Positions 23,984 to 33,577 of a DNA stretch of 64,000 nucleotides are shown here, in pieces. The notes under the pieces are model-generated. The model was not told the DNA's origin. It ran no database searches and saw only the letters and a list, made by a program, of their open reading frames with translations. The stretch is from the NCBI GenBank assembly GCA_030828465.1, contig JAURCL010000004.1, forward strand, positions 22,143 through 86,142, in the 5' to 3' direction. The position numbers and the translations under genes are program-made. This DNA is from Acidimicrobiales bacterium. GTDB taxonomy: Bacteria; Actinomycetota; Acidimicrobiia; Acidimicrobiales; Ilumatobacteraceae. Positions within the stretch are counted from its first letter, which is position 1. Each line of letters starts with the position of its first letter.

Positions 23984-25887
23984 GCCGGCGCACTCCGCCT
24001 CCTCCTGCGGTGCGGCGTCGCACTCCGACGGTCGCTCCGCGGAGCGGACCCAAGCGCAGGCCCGGCGTGACCGTTCCGTCGGGGCACCGCGCCCGTCGCC
24101 CCGCCGAGACGGGTCCGCGTCGGCGCAACGTGCGCACCGCGCGGCCGGCCGCCACGCTCACCGGCGGGGACGCACGTCGTCGCATGCGGTTCGTCACCCT
24201 CGCGATCTGCGGCCTTCTGCTGATCGTCGTCCTCAAGATCGTCGAACTCCAGACCGCCGGGGGAGCGTCGCTTCGAGCGGCTGCCACCGACCAGTGGACA
24301 CGGACCGCCAATATCACCGCCGATCGGGGCACCATCTTCGACCGCAACGGCGAGGAGCTCGCCGTGTCCATCCCCGCCAGCACCATCAGCATCAATCCGA
24401 AGCTCATCGACGACCCATCGTCGACCCTCGCGGTGTTGACCTCGGTGCTCGGGCTCGATGCGAGCGAGCAGGAGCGACTCTGGGGAGAAATGATCGCGAA
24501 GGAGCGCGGGTTCGTCTACGTGCGCCGGCAGGTCGACGACGCCCTCGGTGAGCAACTCGCCGAGCTCCGTCTCTCGGGGGTCAACGTCGACGCGGAACCG
24601 CGCAGGGTGCTTCCCGGCGGGGACACCGGACGATCGGTCATCGGACTCACCGACATCGACGGCATCGGCATCGCCGGACTCGAGATGCAGTTCGACTCGA
24701 TGCTCACCGGTGTCTCGGGGGAGCGTCAGCGCGAGGTCGCCCCGGGTGGTCGGTCGATCCCGGGAAGTGAGGTCGTGATCTCCGCTCCCGTTCCCGGTGA
24801 CGATTTGATCCTCACGATCGATCGTTCGATCCAGCACGCCTGCGAATCCGCGCTCACCGCCCAGGTGAACCAGATCGGCGCGAAGGCGGGCCAGTGCATC
24901 GTCATGGACACCGACACCGGTGATCTGCTCGCCATGGCGACGGTCAAGCGCGAGGTCGAGTCGGGAGAGGTGCGGATCACTTCGGGCAACTTGGCCGCGG
25001 TCGACTCGTACGAGCCGGGCTCGGTCGCCAAGGTCATCACCGTCGCCGCCGGTCTGAACGAGGGTGCGGTCACCGAGGACTCGACGTTCATCGTCCCGTG
25101 GAGGCGCGAGTACGGCGAGGACCTCCTGAAGGACTCCCATGAGCACCCAGATGAGGAGATGAGCGTCCGCCGGATCCTCGTCGAGTCGTCGAACATCGGC
25201 ACGATCGACATCCAGCAGGCGACCGGTCGGCCAACCCACTGGGATTACATGAGGCTGTTCGGCCTCGGCTCCGTGTCAGCTCTCGGGTTCCCAGGCGAGT
25301 CGGCCGGAATCCTCCACCACTGGACCGAGTTGCAAGGGTCCGAGCAGGTGACCGTCAGCTACGGGCAGGGTGTGGCGAGTACGGGCATCCAGTTGGTTTC
25401 GGCCGTCAACGTGATCGCAAACGACGGTCTCTACGTCGCGCCCCGCTTGGTGCGCGCGACCGTCGATCGGGGTGGCGCCATCGAGCCGACCTCGGCATCG
25501 GCCACCCACGAGGTCATCACCCCCGCGGTCGCTGAGACCGTGCAGTCGATGATGGTCGACGTCATCTGCGCCGGCACCGGGTCGCGGGCCCGGGTCGACT
25601 CGTTCAATGTCGCCGGAAAGACCGGCACCGGATTGAAGGCGCAACCGAACGGCGGCTACCTCGACGAGAACGGCCGCTACGCCTACTACTCGAGCTTCGT
25701 TGGGTTCTTCCCTGCTGAGGAACCGCAGATCACGGTGCTCATCAGCATCGACGAGCCGCCGGCGGGCACGATCAACCGCTTCGGAGGCACGGCGGCGGCG
25801 CCGGTGTTCTCGAGACTCGTGCCGACCGTTGCCCACGAACTCGGGATGCAGCCCCCCGACACCCCGCCCACCTGCGAGCAGGCGTGA
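23980..25887 (+). CDS. ftsI: septal peptidoglycan transpeptidase FtsI (PBP3)
   Basis: Class B penicillin-binding protein of 635 aa. The cytoplasmic N-terminus is about 65 residues of Arg/Pro-rich sequence, followed by one membrane anchor (about 67-87, FVTLAICGLLLIVVLKIVELQ) and the pedestal domain with DRNGEELAVS. The transpeptidase shows the active serine in YEPGSVAKVITV, the SxN motif in ESSNIGT and KTG in AGKTGTGLK. No PASTA repeats. It cross-links septal wall with FtsW as partner. ATG overlaps the ftsL stop; the stop overlaps murE. Confidence 0.95.
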   Translation: MSRRTPPPPAVRRRTPTVAPRSGPKRRPGVTVPSGHRARRPAETGPRRRNVRTARPAATLTGGDARRRMRFVTLAICGLLLIVVLKIVELQTAGGASLRAAATDQWTRTANITADRGTIFDRNGEELAVSIPASTISINPKLIDDPSSTLAVLTSVLGLDASEQERLWGEMIAKERGFVYVRRQVDDALGEQLAELRLSGVNVDAEPRRVLPGGDTGRSVIGLTDIDGIGIAGLEMQFDSMLTGVSGERQREVAPGGRSIPGSEVVISAPVPGDDLILTIDRSIQHACESALTAQVNQIGAKAGQCIVMDTDTGDLLAMATVKREVESGEVRITSGNLAAVDSYEPGSVAKVITVAAGLNEGAVTEDSTFIVPWRREYGEDLLKDSHEHPDEEMSVRRILVESSNIGTIDIQQATGRPTHWDYMRLFGLGSVSALGFPGESAGILHHWTELQGSEQVTVSYGQGVASTGIQLVSAVNVIANDGLYVAPRLVRATVDRGGAIEPTSASATHEVITPAVAETVQSMMVDVICAGTGSRARVDSFNVAGKTGTGLKAQPNGGYLDENGRYAYYSSFVGFFPAEEPQITVLISIDEPPAGTINRFGGTAAAPVFSRLVPTVAHELGMQPPDTPPTCEQA

Positions 25888-27335
25888 TCGCCATGGCGAC
25901 CGGTCTCGGTCTCGACGCGGTCGCCGGACGGATCCCGTCCCGACTGCTCCTCACCGTGGAGACCGCGGGCCTCGCGCTCGACGCGGCCGCCGTCGTGGTC
26001 TCCGATGTGCATCACGATTCGCGGGAGGTCACCAAGGGCTGCCTCTTCGCCTGCCTCGTCGGCGCGCGTCACGACGGTCACGACCACGCGGCCGAGGCCG
26101 TCGAGCGTGGCGCTGTCGCCTTGCTGGTCGAGCGGCCCCTCGAGGTAGAGGTCCCCCAAATCGTGGTTAGCGACACGCGCGAGGCGATGGCGCACGCCTC
26201 GGTCGCCGTCCACGGCGATCCGGCGACGAGGCTGCTCATGGTCGGGATTACCGGCACGAACGGCAAGACGACGATCGCCCAACTCCTCGGTCAGATCCTG
26301 GTAGCCGCCGGACACGACGTCGAGGTGATCGGCACCTTGAGTGGGCCCCGGACCACTCCGGAGTCACCTGATCTCCAGCGGGGCCTCGCTCGTTCGGTCA
26401 GTGATGGCCGGACCGCCGTGGTGATGGAGGTCTCCTCGCACGCATTGGTGCTCGACCGGGTGACCGGTGTCCGGTTCGACCTCGCGGTGTTCACCAACCT
26501 CGGTCGTGATCATCTCGACCTGCACGGCACGACCGAGGAGTACTTCCGGGCGAAGGCCCGGCTCTTCTCCTCAGAGCTGTGCCAACGCGCTCTGGTCAAC
26601 GCCGACGACATCCATGGCCGGCTGCTCCTCGACGGGGCGGAGGTGCCGACACAGGCGTACGCCTCGGCCGAGGCGACCGACGTGCGCCTCGGCGTTACTT
26701 CCGTGTCGTTCACCTGGAGGGGGCATCGCGTCGATCTCCCGATGGGAGGGGCCGTCAATGTGCTCAACGCCCTCGCCGTGCTCGACGCAGCAGTCCTTCT
26801 CGGCGTGGACGAGGCGGCGGCAGTCGCCGCCCTTCGCGGATGCGCGCCGGTGCCCGGCCGATTCGAGCCGGTGGCATCGACCGATCCCTCGGCCCCCCTC
26901 GTGGTGGTCGACTACGCCCACACCCCGGATGCGCTGACGAGGCTCATCCAGGGAGCGAGGGAGGCCGCCCCGACGGCTCGCTGCACCGTCGTCATCGGAT
27001 GTGGAGGGGAACGCGACCGTGAGAAGCGTCCCGAAATGGGTCGTGCCGCTCTCGCCGCCGACCGCGCGGTACTGACCTCGGACAACCCGAGGGGTGAACG
27101 GCCCGAGGCGATCCTGTCGGACATGCTCTCGGGTATGTCGGAGTCTGAGCGTGCCGACGTGGTGGTGGAGGTCGACCGCGAGTTGGCAATCCGACGCGCC
27201 ATCGACGAGGCCGGTGCTGGTGAGATCGTGCTGATCGCCGGCAAGGGTCACGAGACGACCCAGGAGAGCGCCGGCGGTCTCCGGCATTTCGACGACCGGG
27301 AGATCGCGCGCGCCGCGCTCGGGGTGGACGCATGA
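25884..27335 (+). CDS. murE: UDP-MurNAc-tripeptide synthetase MurE
   Basis: ATP-dependent ligase of 483 aa that adds the third amino acid to UDP-MurNAc-dipeptide. Motifs are GITGTNGKTTIAQLL (ATP loop), VMEVSSHALVLDRV, FTNLGRDHLDLHG and YAHTPDALTRLI. The third-residue motif reads TSDNPRGERP; DNPR marks diaminopimelate-adding enzymes rather than lysine-adding ones. GTG at 25884 overlaps ftsI; ATG at 25893 is an alternative. It is followed directly by mraY; murF, which usually sits here, is absent. Confidence 0.95.
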   Translation: MIAMATGLGLDAVAGRIPSRLLLTVETAGLALDAAAVVVSDVHHDSREVTKGCLFACLVGARHDGHDHAAEAVERGAVALLVERPLEVEVPQIVVSDTREAMAHASVAVHGDPATRLLMVGITGTNGKTTIAQLLGQILVAAGHDVEVIGTLSGPRTTPESPDLQRGLARSVSDGRTAVVMEVSSHALVLDRVTGVRFDLAVFTNLGRDHLDLHGTTEEYFRAKARLFSSELCQRALVNADDIHGRLLLDGAEVPTQAYASAEATDVRLGVTSVSFTWRGHRVDLPMGGAVNVLNALAVLDAAVLLGVDEAAAVAALRGCAPVPGRFEPVASTDPSAPLVVVDYAHTPDALTRLIQGAREAAPTARCTVVIGCGGERDREKRPEMGRAALAADRAVLTSDNPRGERPEAILSDMLSGMSESERADVVVEVDRELAIRRAIDEAGAGEIVLIAGKGHETTQESAGGLRHFDDREIARAALGVDA

Positions 27336-28381
27336 TCGCGATCATGATCGCCGGAGCCGTGTCGGCGCTGGTGTCGCTCCTCGGAACGCGCTTCCTGATC
27401 GTCTTCTTCCAGGCGCGTGGACAGGGCCAACCGATCCTCGTGGAGGACGACCGGACCCTCGGACTCGAGCACCACATGCCGAAACAGGGCACCCCGACGA
27501 TGGGGGGCCTCGCCATCATCGGCGCGGCGCTCATCGGCTGGATCGTCGCCCACGTGCGCGACCTTCCATTCTCCGACCAGGCGATGATCGTGTGGGTCGG
27601 TGTGCTCGCGATGGCCGCGATGGGGTTCGCCGACGACTGGATCAAGGTTCGCAAACGCCACAACCGAGGCATCTTCTGGAAGCAGAAGAACTACCTCACC
27701 ATGTTGATGAGTTTCGGCATGGCGTGGTGGCTCGTCGCCTCGACCGGCATCTCCGAGACGATCAGCCTGACGCGCGCCGGCGACCTCGGCTTCGAGGTTC
27801 CCCAGTTCGTGTGGATCGTGTGGGCGGGACTGCTCGTCTGGGCGACGACGAACGCCGTGAACGTGACCGACGGACTCGATGGCCTCGCCGGAGGCTCGGC
27901 CCTGATGGGGTTCGGTGCCTTCACCATCATCGGGTACTGGGCATTCAGGAACCCGGACATCTACGAGGTGGTCAACCCACTCGACATGGGGGTGCTCGCG
28001 GCCGCATTCGCCGGGGCGTGCCTCGGGTTCCTCTGGTGGAACGCGGCCCCGGCGCGAATCTTCATGGGCGACGTCGGCGCGCTCGGGATCGGCTCGGCCC
28101 TGGCCTTCTCGGCGCTGACCATGAACACCCATCTCCTCCTCGTCCTCATCTGCGGGATCAACGTGGTGGAGGCGGGTTCGGTGGCGGTGCAGATGGCGGT
28201 GTTCAAGGCATCGGGCCGTCGACGCCGGCTGTTCCGCATGTCACCGATCCATCACCACTTCGAGCTCGGGGGATGGCCGGAGACCACAGTGATCATTCGG
28301 TTCTGGCTGTTGGCCGCCGTCTCGGTGGCCCTGGCGCTCGCGATCTTCATCGGCGACTTCACGAGGATCGCCGCCCGATGA
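27332..28381 (+). CDS. mraY: phospho-MurNAc-pentapeptide translocase MraY
   Basis: Integral membrane enzyme of 349 aa that transfers phospho-MurNAc-pentapeptide to undecaprenyl phosphate to make lipid I. About ten hydrophobic helices are seen. Signature segments are KQGTPTMGGLAIIG, the aspartates in GFADDWIKVRKRHNRG, NAVNVTDGLDGLAGG, FMGDVGALGIGSALA and the histidine cluster SPIHHHFELGGWPE. ATG overlaps the murE stop; the stop overlaps murD. Confidence 0.97.
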   Translation: MIAIMIAGAVSALVSLLGTRFLIVFFQARGQGQPILVEDDRTLGLEHHMPKQGTPTMGGLAIIGAALIGWIVAHVRDLPFSDQAMIVWVGVLAMAAMGFADDWIKVRKRHNRGIFWKQKNYLTMLMSFGMAWWLVASTGISETISLTRAGDLGFEVPQFVWIVWAGLLVWATTNAVNVTDGLDGLAGGSALMGFGAFTIIGYWAFRNPDIYEVVNPLDMGVLAAAFAGACLGFLWWNAAPARIFMGDVGALGIGSALAFSALTMNTHLLLVLICGINVVEAGSVAVQMAVFKASGRRRRLFRMSPIHHHFELGGWPETTVIIRFWLLAAVSVALALAIFIGDFTRIAAR

Positions 28382-29730
28382 CGATCACATCCCTCGTCCA
28401 CGGCCTCGGCATCGCTGGAGCGGCGACGGTGCGGGCGATGCAACGCCTCGGTCACCAAGTGGTTGTCACCGATGACGCCATCGACGACGCGAAGGTCGCG
28501 CAGGCCGCTCGGCTTGGTCTCGAGATCGAACAGCCGCCATCCGACCTCCACGGGTTTGTGCGCGCTTTCGATCTGATCTCGCCGGCTCCCGGGGTGGCCG
28601 AGTCGCATCCGCTCATCCGAGCGGCGAGAGCGGCGGACCGACGCGTCGCCAGCGAGATCGAATTGGCTTGGATGTGGGAGCAGGAGCGCACCGGAGGGGC
28701 GCGTCCGATGGTCGCGGTCACCGGTACCGATGGGAAGACGACGACGGTCTCGATGATCACCGCGATGCTCGAGTCGGCCGGCCGGAGGACCGTCGCCTGC
28801 GGCAACACCGACACCCCGCTCCTCGACGCCCTCGAGATGGACGTCGACGTGTACGTGGTGGAGTGCTCGAGTTTCCGACTCGCGTTCACCGAGGGCTTTC
28901 GCGCTGAGGCAGCGATCTGGCTCAACCTCGCACCCGACCATCTCAATTGGCACGACTCCATGGCCACCTACGAGGCGGCGAAGGCGCGGATCTTCAGTCA
29001 GCAGACCCCCGAGGACGTGTCGATCGGCAACATCGATGACCCGATCGTTCAGCGTCACCTCGCCGATTCGCCGGGTCGATGTGTCTCGGTTGGGGAGAGT
29101 GGCGACTACCGGTTCGTCAAGGGTGCTCTGGTGTCACCGTCCGGCGTAATTATCGAAGCGGGGGACATGCGTCGCAGCCTTCCGCACGACATCTCAAATG
29201 GCCTCGCCGCAGCTGCCTCGGTGATCGAGACCGGTCTCGCCACCGTGTCCGAGGTGGCGGGAGCGCTTGCCGACTTCGAGGCGCCGGCGCATCGCATCTC
29301 GCTCGTCGGCCGGGTCGACGGAATCGACTGCTTCAACGACTCGAAGGCCACCACCCCGCACGCCGCCCTCGCCGCGATCCGCTCCTTCCCGAGTGTCGTG
29401 CTGATCGCCGGCGGGCGTAACAAGGACCTCGACCTCGGCGTACTCGCCGAAGCTGGCTCGCACATTCGCGGGGTCATCGCCATCGGTGAGGCCGCCGCCG
29501 AGATCGATGCGGTGTTCGCCGCCAGCGTTCCGGTGCGTCATGCCGGTTCGATGGAGTCCGCTGTTCGAGCGGCCGTCGACGAGGCCAACAAGGGTGATGT
29601 CGTTCTTCTCTCGCCGGCCTGCGCGAGTTTCGACTGGTATCCGGCCGGTGGATACGCCGCCCGGGGGGAGCACTTCGCTCGCGTGGTCGATGACCTCGCG
29701 CGGAGCGGAGCCATGGTGAAGGGAGCATGA
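28378..29730 (+). CDS. murD: UDP-MurNAc-L-alanine:D-glutamate ligase MurD
   Basis: Cytoplasmic ligase of 450 aa that adds D-glutamate to UDP-MurNAc-L-Ala. The N-terminal Rossmann part is VHGLGIAGAATVRAMQ. The ATP loop is VAVTGTDGKTTTVSMI, and the central motifs are VECSSFRLAFTE and LNLAPDHLNWHDSM. The C-terminal domain has FNDSKATTPHAALAAI and LIAGGRNKDLDL. ATG at 28378 overlaps the mraY stop. The ftsW ATG is 1 nt after its stop. Confidence 0.95.
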   Translation: MTITSLVHGLGIAGAATVRAMQRLGHQVVVTDDAIDDAKVAQAARLGLEIEQPPSDLHGFVRAFDLISPAPGVAESHPLIRAARAADRRVASEIELAWMWEQERTGGARPMVAVTGTDGKTTTVSMITAMLESAGRRTVACGNTDTPLLDALEMDVDVYVVECSSFRLAFTEGFRAEAAIWLNLAPDHLNWHDSMATYEAAKARIFSQQTPEDVSIGNIDDPIVQRHLADSPGRCVSVGESGDYRFVKGALVSPSGVIIEAGDMRRSLPHDISNGLAAAASVIETGLATVSEVAGALADFEAPAHRISLVGRVDGIDCFNDSKATTPHAALAAIRSFPSVVLIAGGRNKDLDLGVLAEAGSHIRGVIAIGEAAAEIDAVFAASVPVRHAGSMESAVRAAVDEANKGDVVLLSPACASFDWYPAGGYAARGEHFARVVDDLARSGAMVKGA

Positions 29731-29731
29731 C

Positions 29732-31027
29732 ATGGGCCTCGCGCTGATCAAGGGGGACGATCTCGCCCGACGACGCCGAGCGGCGATCGAGAAGGGGCGC
29801 GAGAGCGGCCGGGGCAGCCGGCGTCATCAGGATTCGCGCAGTCGGGAGGGGCTCGCGGGTGCGCTTCGACGTGAGCAACTCGACACGGCACCGCTCTCGT
29901 ATTACGCGATCATGGTCGTCGTCGCCGTCCTCGTCCTCCTCGGATTGGTGATGCTCCTGTCGGCCTCGGCGGCCAAGAACGTGGGAGGCGACGCGTCGCC
30001 CTACTCAATGGTGCTGAAACAGGTGATGTGGACCGCACTCGGGATCCTCGGGATGCTCATCGCGATGAGGGTGCCCTACCGATCGATCAGGCCGATCGCG
30101 CTCCCGGCCGCGATCCTCGGGTTCGCGTTGATGGGTCTCCCGTTCGTCGACGGCGTTGGCAAGGAGGTCAACGACGCGCGGTCGTGGGTGAACCTCGGGC
30201 CGATCGGGTTCCAACCCTCGGAGATCCTGAAGATCTTGGTGATCATCCTCGCGGCCGACATGGTCGCCCGACGCGAGCGGTCGGTCGGTGACTGGAGGGT
30301 GATGGCGGTCCCGGTCGCCGGACTCGGTGGCCTCGCCTCCGCGGCCTGCATGGCCCAAGGTGACGTCGGTTCGGCCGTCGTGCTCATGGCCGTCGTGATG
30401 GCCATGCTGCTCTTCTCTGGAGCTCCGCTGCGCCACATCGGGGCGATCGCCGGTGCCAGCGCCTTCGTGCTCCTACTGGTCATCGTCGCCACGCCGAGGC
30501 GCTTCAACCGATTTGTCGCCTTCCTCGACGTGGAGGGAAACAAGGACTACCTCGCCTATCAGTCCTGGCAGGGTCTGCTGTCGATCGCCAATGGCGGTCT
30601 GACGGGATCGGGTATCGGAGGGAGCCGGTCGAAGCTCGGCTACCTCCCACTCGCGCACAGTGATTTCATCTTCGCCATCGTCGCCGACGAGCTGGGCATC
30701 GTCGGATCGATCGCGGTCATCGGCGGGTTCGGCATGCTCGTCTGGTTCGGGATCCAGGCGGCGCTCGCGGCCCCGGACCGGTTCGGGCAGATGCTCGCCG
30801 CGGGAATCGCGTCATGGTTCGGACTGCAGACGTTGGTGAACGTCGGCGGAGTCGTCGCGATCATGCCGGTGACTGGCATCACCCTTCCGTTCTTCTCCTA
30901 CGGCGGCTCGTCGATGTCGACCTCGCTCGTCGCCGCCGGTTTGTTGCTCAATGTGGCGCGTCGCGGCGTGTCGGAACGCTCGGCGGTCTCGGCGCCCGCG
31001 CGGCGTCGCACCACGAAAGCGCGCTGA
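29732..31027 (+). CDS. ftsW: septal SEDS glycosyltransferase FtsW
   Basis: SEDS-family lipid II polymerase of 431 aa that works with FtsI at the septum. The cytoplasmic N-terminus is about 60 basic residues, followed by about ten membrane helices. Family segments are VNDARSWVNLGPIGFQPSE, YQSWQGLLSIANGGLTGSG, LPLAHSDFIFAIVADELG and ITLPFFSYGGSSM. The conserved SEDS aspartate lies in the SDFIFA stretch region. A basic tail ends the protein. Confidence 0.95.
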   Translation: MGLALIKGDDLARRRRAAIEKGRESGRGSRRHQDSRSREGLAGALRREQLDTAPLSYYAIMVVVAVLVLLGLVMLLSASAAKNVGGDASPYSMVLKQVMWTALGILGMLIAMRVPYRSIRPIALPAAILGFALMGLPFVDGVGKEVNDARSWVNLGPIGFQPSEILKILVIILAADMVARRERSVGDWRVMAVPVAGLGGLASAACMAQGDVGSAVVLMAVVMAMLLFSGAPLRHIGAIAGASAFVLLLVIVATPRRFNRFVAFLDVEGNKDYLAYQSWQGLLSIANGGLTGSGIGGSRSKLGYLPLAHSDFIFAIVADELGIVGSIAVIGGFGMLVWFGIQAALAAPDRFGQMLAAGIASWFGLQTLVNVGGVVAIMPVTGITLPFFSYGGSSMSTSLVAAGLLLNVARRGVSERSAVSAPARRRTTKAR

Positions 31028-31041
31028 GGAACGGACGCGTC

Positions 31042-32148
31042 GTGGCCGGGATCCGACTGCTGGTCGCCGGGGGCGGCACCGCTGGCCACGTGCTGCCCGC
31101 GATCTCGGTGTTAGAGGCCGCGATGGCCAACGGGCACCGGCCCGACGATCTGCACTACGTCGGATCCACTCGGGGCGTCGAGGGGGAGATGGTTCCGCCG
31201 CTCGGGGTGCCCTTCACCCTGCTCCGCGTGGTCGGGCTGCAGCGCCGCATTACCGCTGCCAACCTGATGTTCCCGCCACTCATGGTGGCGGCGGTCCTCT
31301 CGTCGCTCGGGCTGCTTCGTCGGCGTCGACCAAGGGTCGTGGTGTCGGTCGGGGGGTACGCCAGTCTCCCCCCGGTTCTCGCCGCCCGGCTCCTCAGAAT
31401 TCCGGTCGTTGTGGTCAGCTACGACCGCCGTCCCGGCCGGGCGAGCACGCTCAGCGCCCGGTTCGCTGCTGCTTGCGCAGTCGCGTTTCCGGACTCAGCG
31501 CTACCGCGGGCGACCTTCACCGGCGCCCCGCTCAGACGCGCGATCCTCACCGCTGACCGGTCGGGTGGCCGCGGCCCGGCCCGAACGCGCCTCGGCATCG
31601 CCGATGACCGCTTCCTCGTGGTTGCTCTCGGCGGGTCACTCGGTTCGGCTGCCCTGAACGCCGCCGTCGTCCGCCTGATCGAGGAGCGCGCCAACGATCG
31701 CGGACTGGCGGTTGTCCACCTCGCCGGTCGTCGCTTCGTGGCTGACCTGCCTGAGGCGCTCGACGGCTCCTCAGGGGTCGCCTACGTGCCTTCGGGCTTC
31801 AGTGAGGACATGTCGACCCTGTACGAGGCGGCCGATCTGGTGATCGGTCGTGGAGGTGCGAGCACCGTTCACGAGGTCGCCGCGGTCGGCGTCCCGTCGG
31901 TGCTGGTTCCCTGGGACGGAGCGGCCGAGGACCACCAGCGGGAGAACGTCCGCTGGCTGGCCGATGGCGGGGGAGCGATCGCGTTGGCCGAGTCCGAACT
32001 CGGGTCGCTTGGCACCGTGATCGATGCATTGCGGAACGACCGCGCCCGACTCGATGACATCGCGCGTCGTGCCCGCGAGATGGGTGCGGTCAGTCGGTCG
32101 GGGCGGCTCGCCGAACTGATCGACGCTGTGGCTGATGGCGACCCCTAA
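31042..32148 (+). CDS. murG: UDP-GlcNAc:lipid I transferase MurG
   Basis: GT28 enzyme of 368 aa that makes lipid II at the inner face of the membrane. Visible are the N-terminal loop VAGGGTAGHVLPAISV, the segment RPRVVVSVGGYASLPPVLAA, the nucleotide-contact loop VALGGSLGSAALN, and GRGGASTVHEVAAVGVPSVLVP followed by EDHQRENVRWL. One oddity: the HEQN-type segment expected after GGYAS reads VSYDRRPGRASTLS. GTG at 31042 gives a normal N-terminus. It overlaps murC by 14 nt. Confidence 0.93.
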   Translation: MAGIRLLVAGGGTAGHVLPAISVLEAAMANGHRPDDLHYVGSTRGVEGEMVPPLGVPFTLLRVVGLQRRITAANLMFPPLMVAAVLSSLGLLRRRRPRVVVSVGGYASLPPVLAARLLRIPVVVVSYDRRPGRASTLSARFAAACAVAFPDSALPRATFTGAPLRRAILTADRSGGRGPARTRLGIADDRFLVVALGGSLGSAALNAAVVRLIEERANDRGLAVVHLAGRRFVADLPEALDGSSGVAYVPSGFSEDMSTLYEAADLVIGRGGASTVHEVAAVGVPSVLVPWDGAAEDHQRENVRWLADGGGAIALAESELGSLGTVIDALRNDRARLDDIARRAREMGAVSRSGRLAELIDAVADGDP

Positions 32149-33577
32149 CGTGACCGAAGTGATCGAGCAGCGCCTTCCGACGGTGATCCCCGACCTCGCT
32201 GAGCCGCGTCGCATCCACGTCGTCGGCGTCGGTGGGCCCGGGATGAGCGCGGTCGCGATCGCCCTCGCCGGGATGGGCCACGACGTGTCAGGTAGTGACA
32301 TTCGGGAGCGCCAGGTGCTCGAGCGGCTCCGGGCGGCGGGGGTCCGCGTACACATCGGTCATGACCGCCGCCATGTGCACGGCTGCGATGTCGTCACCGC
32401 GTCCACGGCCATCCCTATCGATCTCAATGAGTTGGATGAGGCGCGCCGGCGGGGTATCGCCGTGACCTCGCGGGCCGGCATCCTCGCCGCGATCTGCGCG
32501 AGGACCGGAGCGCTCGCCGTCGCTGGCACGCACGGCAAGACGACCACCTCGTCGATGCTCATGCTCATGCTCGCTGCGGCGGGTCGTCGGCCCGGGTTCA
32601 TCATCGGTGGCGATGTGGCTGATGTCGGCACGGGCGCCGAGTGGACCGGCTCGGACTGGTTCGTGGTCGAGGCCGATGAGAGCGATGGCACGCACAGTCA
32701 TCTGCCCCTCGTCGGAACGGTCCTCACCAACATCGACCGCGACCATCTCGATCACTTCGGGTCCTTCGCCGCACTCGTCGAGAGTTTCTCGGACTACCTC
32801 GACCGCGTGGCGGGGCCGCGTGTGGTCTGCCTCGATGATCCGGTCGCCGAGCCGCTCGCTCGCCGCCCCGACTGCGTCTCCTACGGGCTCCACCCCGAGT
32901 CGCGCTATCGAGTCGTCGACGTGGTCGCCTCCGAAGGTCGTCAGGACTTCGCCGTGGAACACCCGGGTGGTCGCACGCAGGTGCGCCTGCCCCTTCGAGG
33001 AGTCCACAACGCGGTGAACGCGACGGGGGCGCTCGCTCTTGCGGTGGAGATCGGGGTCGATCCCGATGTCGCGGCCCGCGCGCTCGGCGCTTTCGGTGGG
33101 GTGGCCCGACGATTCGACATCCGAGCGGTCGATGGGGGAGCCACCTTCGTGGACGACTACGCCCACCTGCCTGCCGAGATCGCCGCTGTGCTCGCCGCGG
33201 CGCGTCACTCGGGCGATGGCTGGCGGCGGGTGATCGCGGTCTTTCAACCGAACCGTTTCAACCGGATGTCGGAGATCTGGCGCGATTACGCCGAGTGCTT
33301 CGCCGATGCGGACCTGGTGGTCCTGACCGACATCTACTCCTCGGGTACGACTCCAATTCCCGGGGTGACCGGGAAACTCGTGGTCAATGCCGTCACGGAG
33401 GCTGACCCGACGCGCCGGGTGGTGTGGATGCGCCAGCGTGAGGACCTGATCCGCTTCCTCGCCGCCGAGGTCGGCGAGGGAGACGTCTGCATCTCGATGG
33501 GTTGCGGAGACATCGCTTCCCTTCCTGATGAGGTGGTGGAGGCCCGGATGCGCAGCGGGCGAGGGTCGGCAGCGTGA
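32135..33577 (+). CDS. murC: UDP-MurNAc:L-alanine ligase MurC
   Basis: First ATP-dependent Mur ligase, 480 aa, adding L-alanine to UDP-MurNAc. Motifs are IHVVGVGGPGMSAVA, the ATP loop AVAGTHGKTTTSSML, VEADESDGTHSHL, LTNIDRDHLDHFG and FVDDYAHLPAEIAAVL. ATG at 32135 is used; GTG at 32150 in the same frame, one base after the murG stop, is an equally possible start. The stop overlaps murB. Confidence 0.95.
   Translation: MATPNVTEVIEQRLPTVIPDLAEPRRIHVVGVGGPGMSAVAIALAGMGHDVSGSDIRERQVLERLRAAGVRVHIGHDRRHVHGCDVVTASTAIPIDLNELDEARRRGIAVTSRAGILAAICARTGALAVAGTHGKTTTSSMLMLMLAAAGRRPGFIIGGDVADVGTGAEWTGSDWFVVEADESDGTHSHLPLVGTVLTNIDRDHLDHFGSFAALVESFSDYLDRVAGPRVVCLDDPVAEPLARRPDCVSYGLHPESRYRVVDVVASEGRQDFAVEHPGGRTQVRLPLRGVHNAVNATGALALAVEIGVDPDVAARALGAFGGVARRFDIRAVDGGATFVDDYAHLPAEIAAVLAAARHSGDGWRRVIAVFQPNRFNRMSEIWRDYAECFADADLVVLTDIYSSGTTPIPGVTGKLVVNAVTEADPTRRVVWMRQREDLIRFLAAEVGEGDVCISMGCGDIASLPDEVVEARMRSGRGSAA

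Noticed and set aside
27592..28377. Extension of MurD upstream
   Set aside because: This part is an out-of-frame shadow of mraY; ATG 28378 gives the normal MurD N-terminus.
30814..31041. Extension of MurG upstream
   Set aside because: It is a shadow of ftsW; GTG 31042 fits the family N-terminus.
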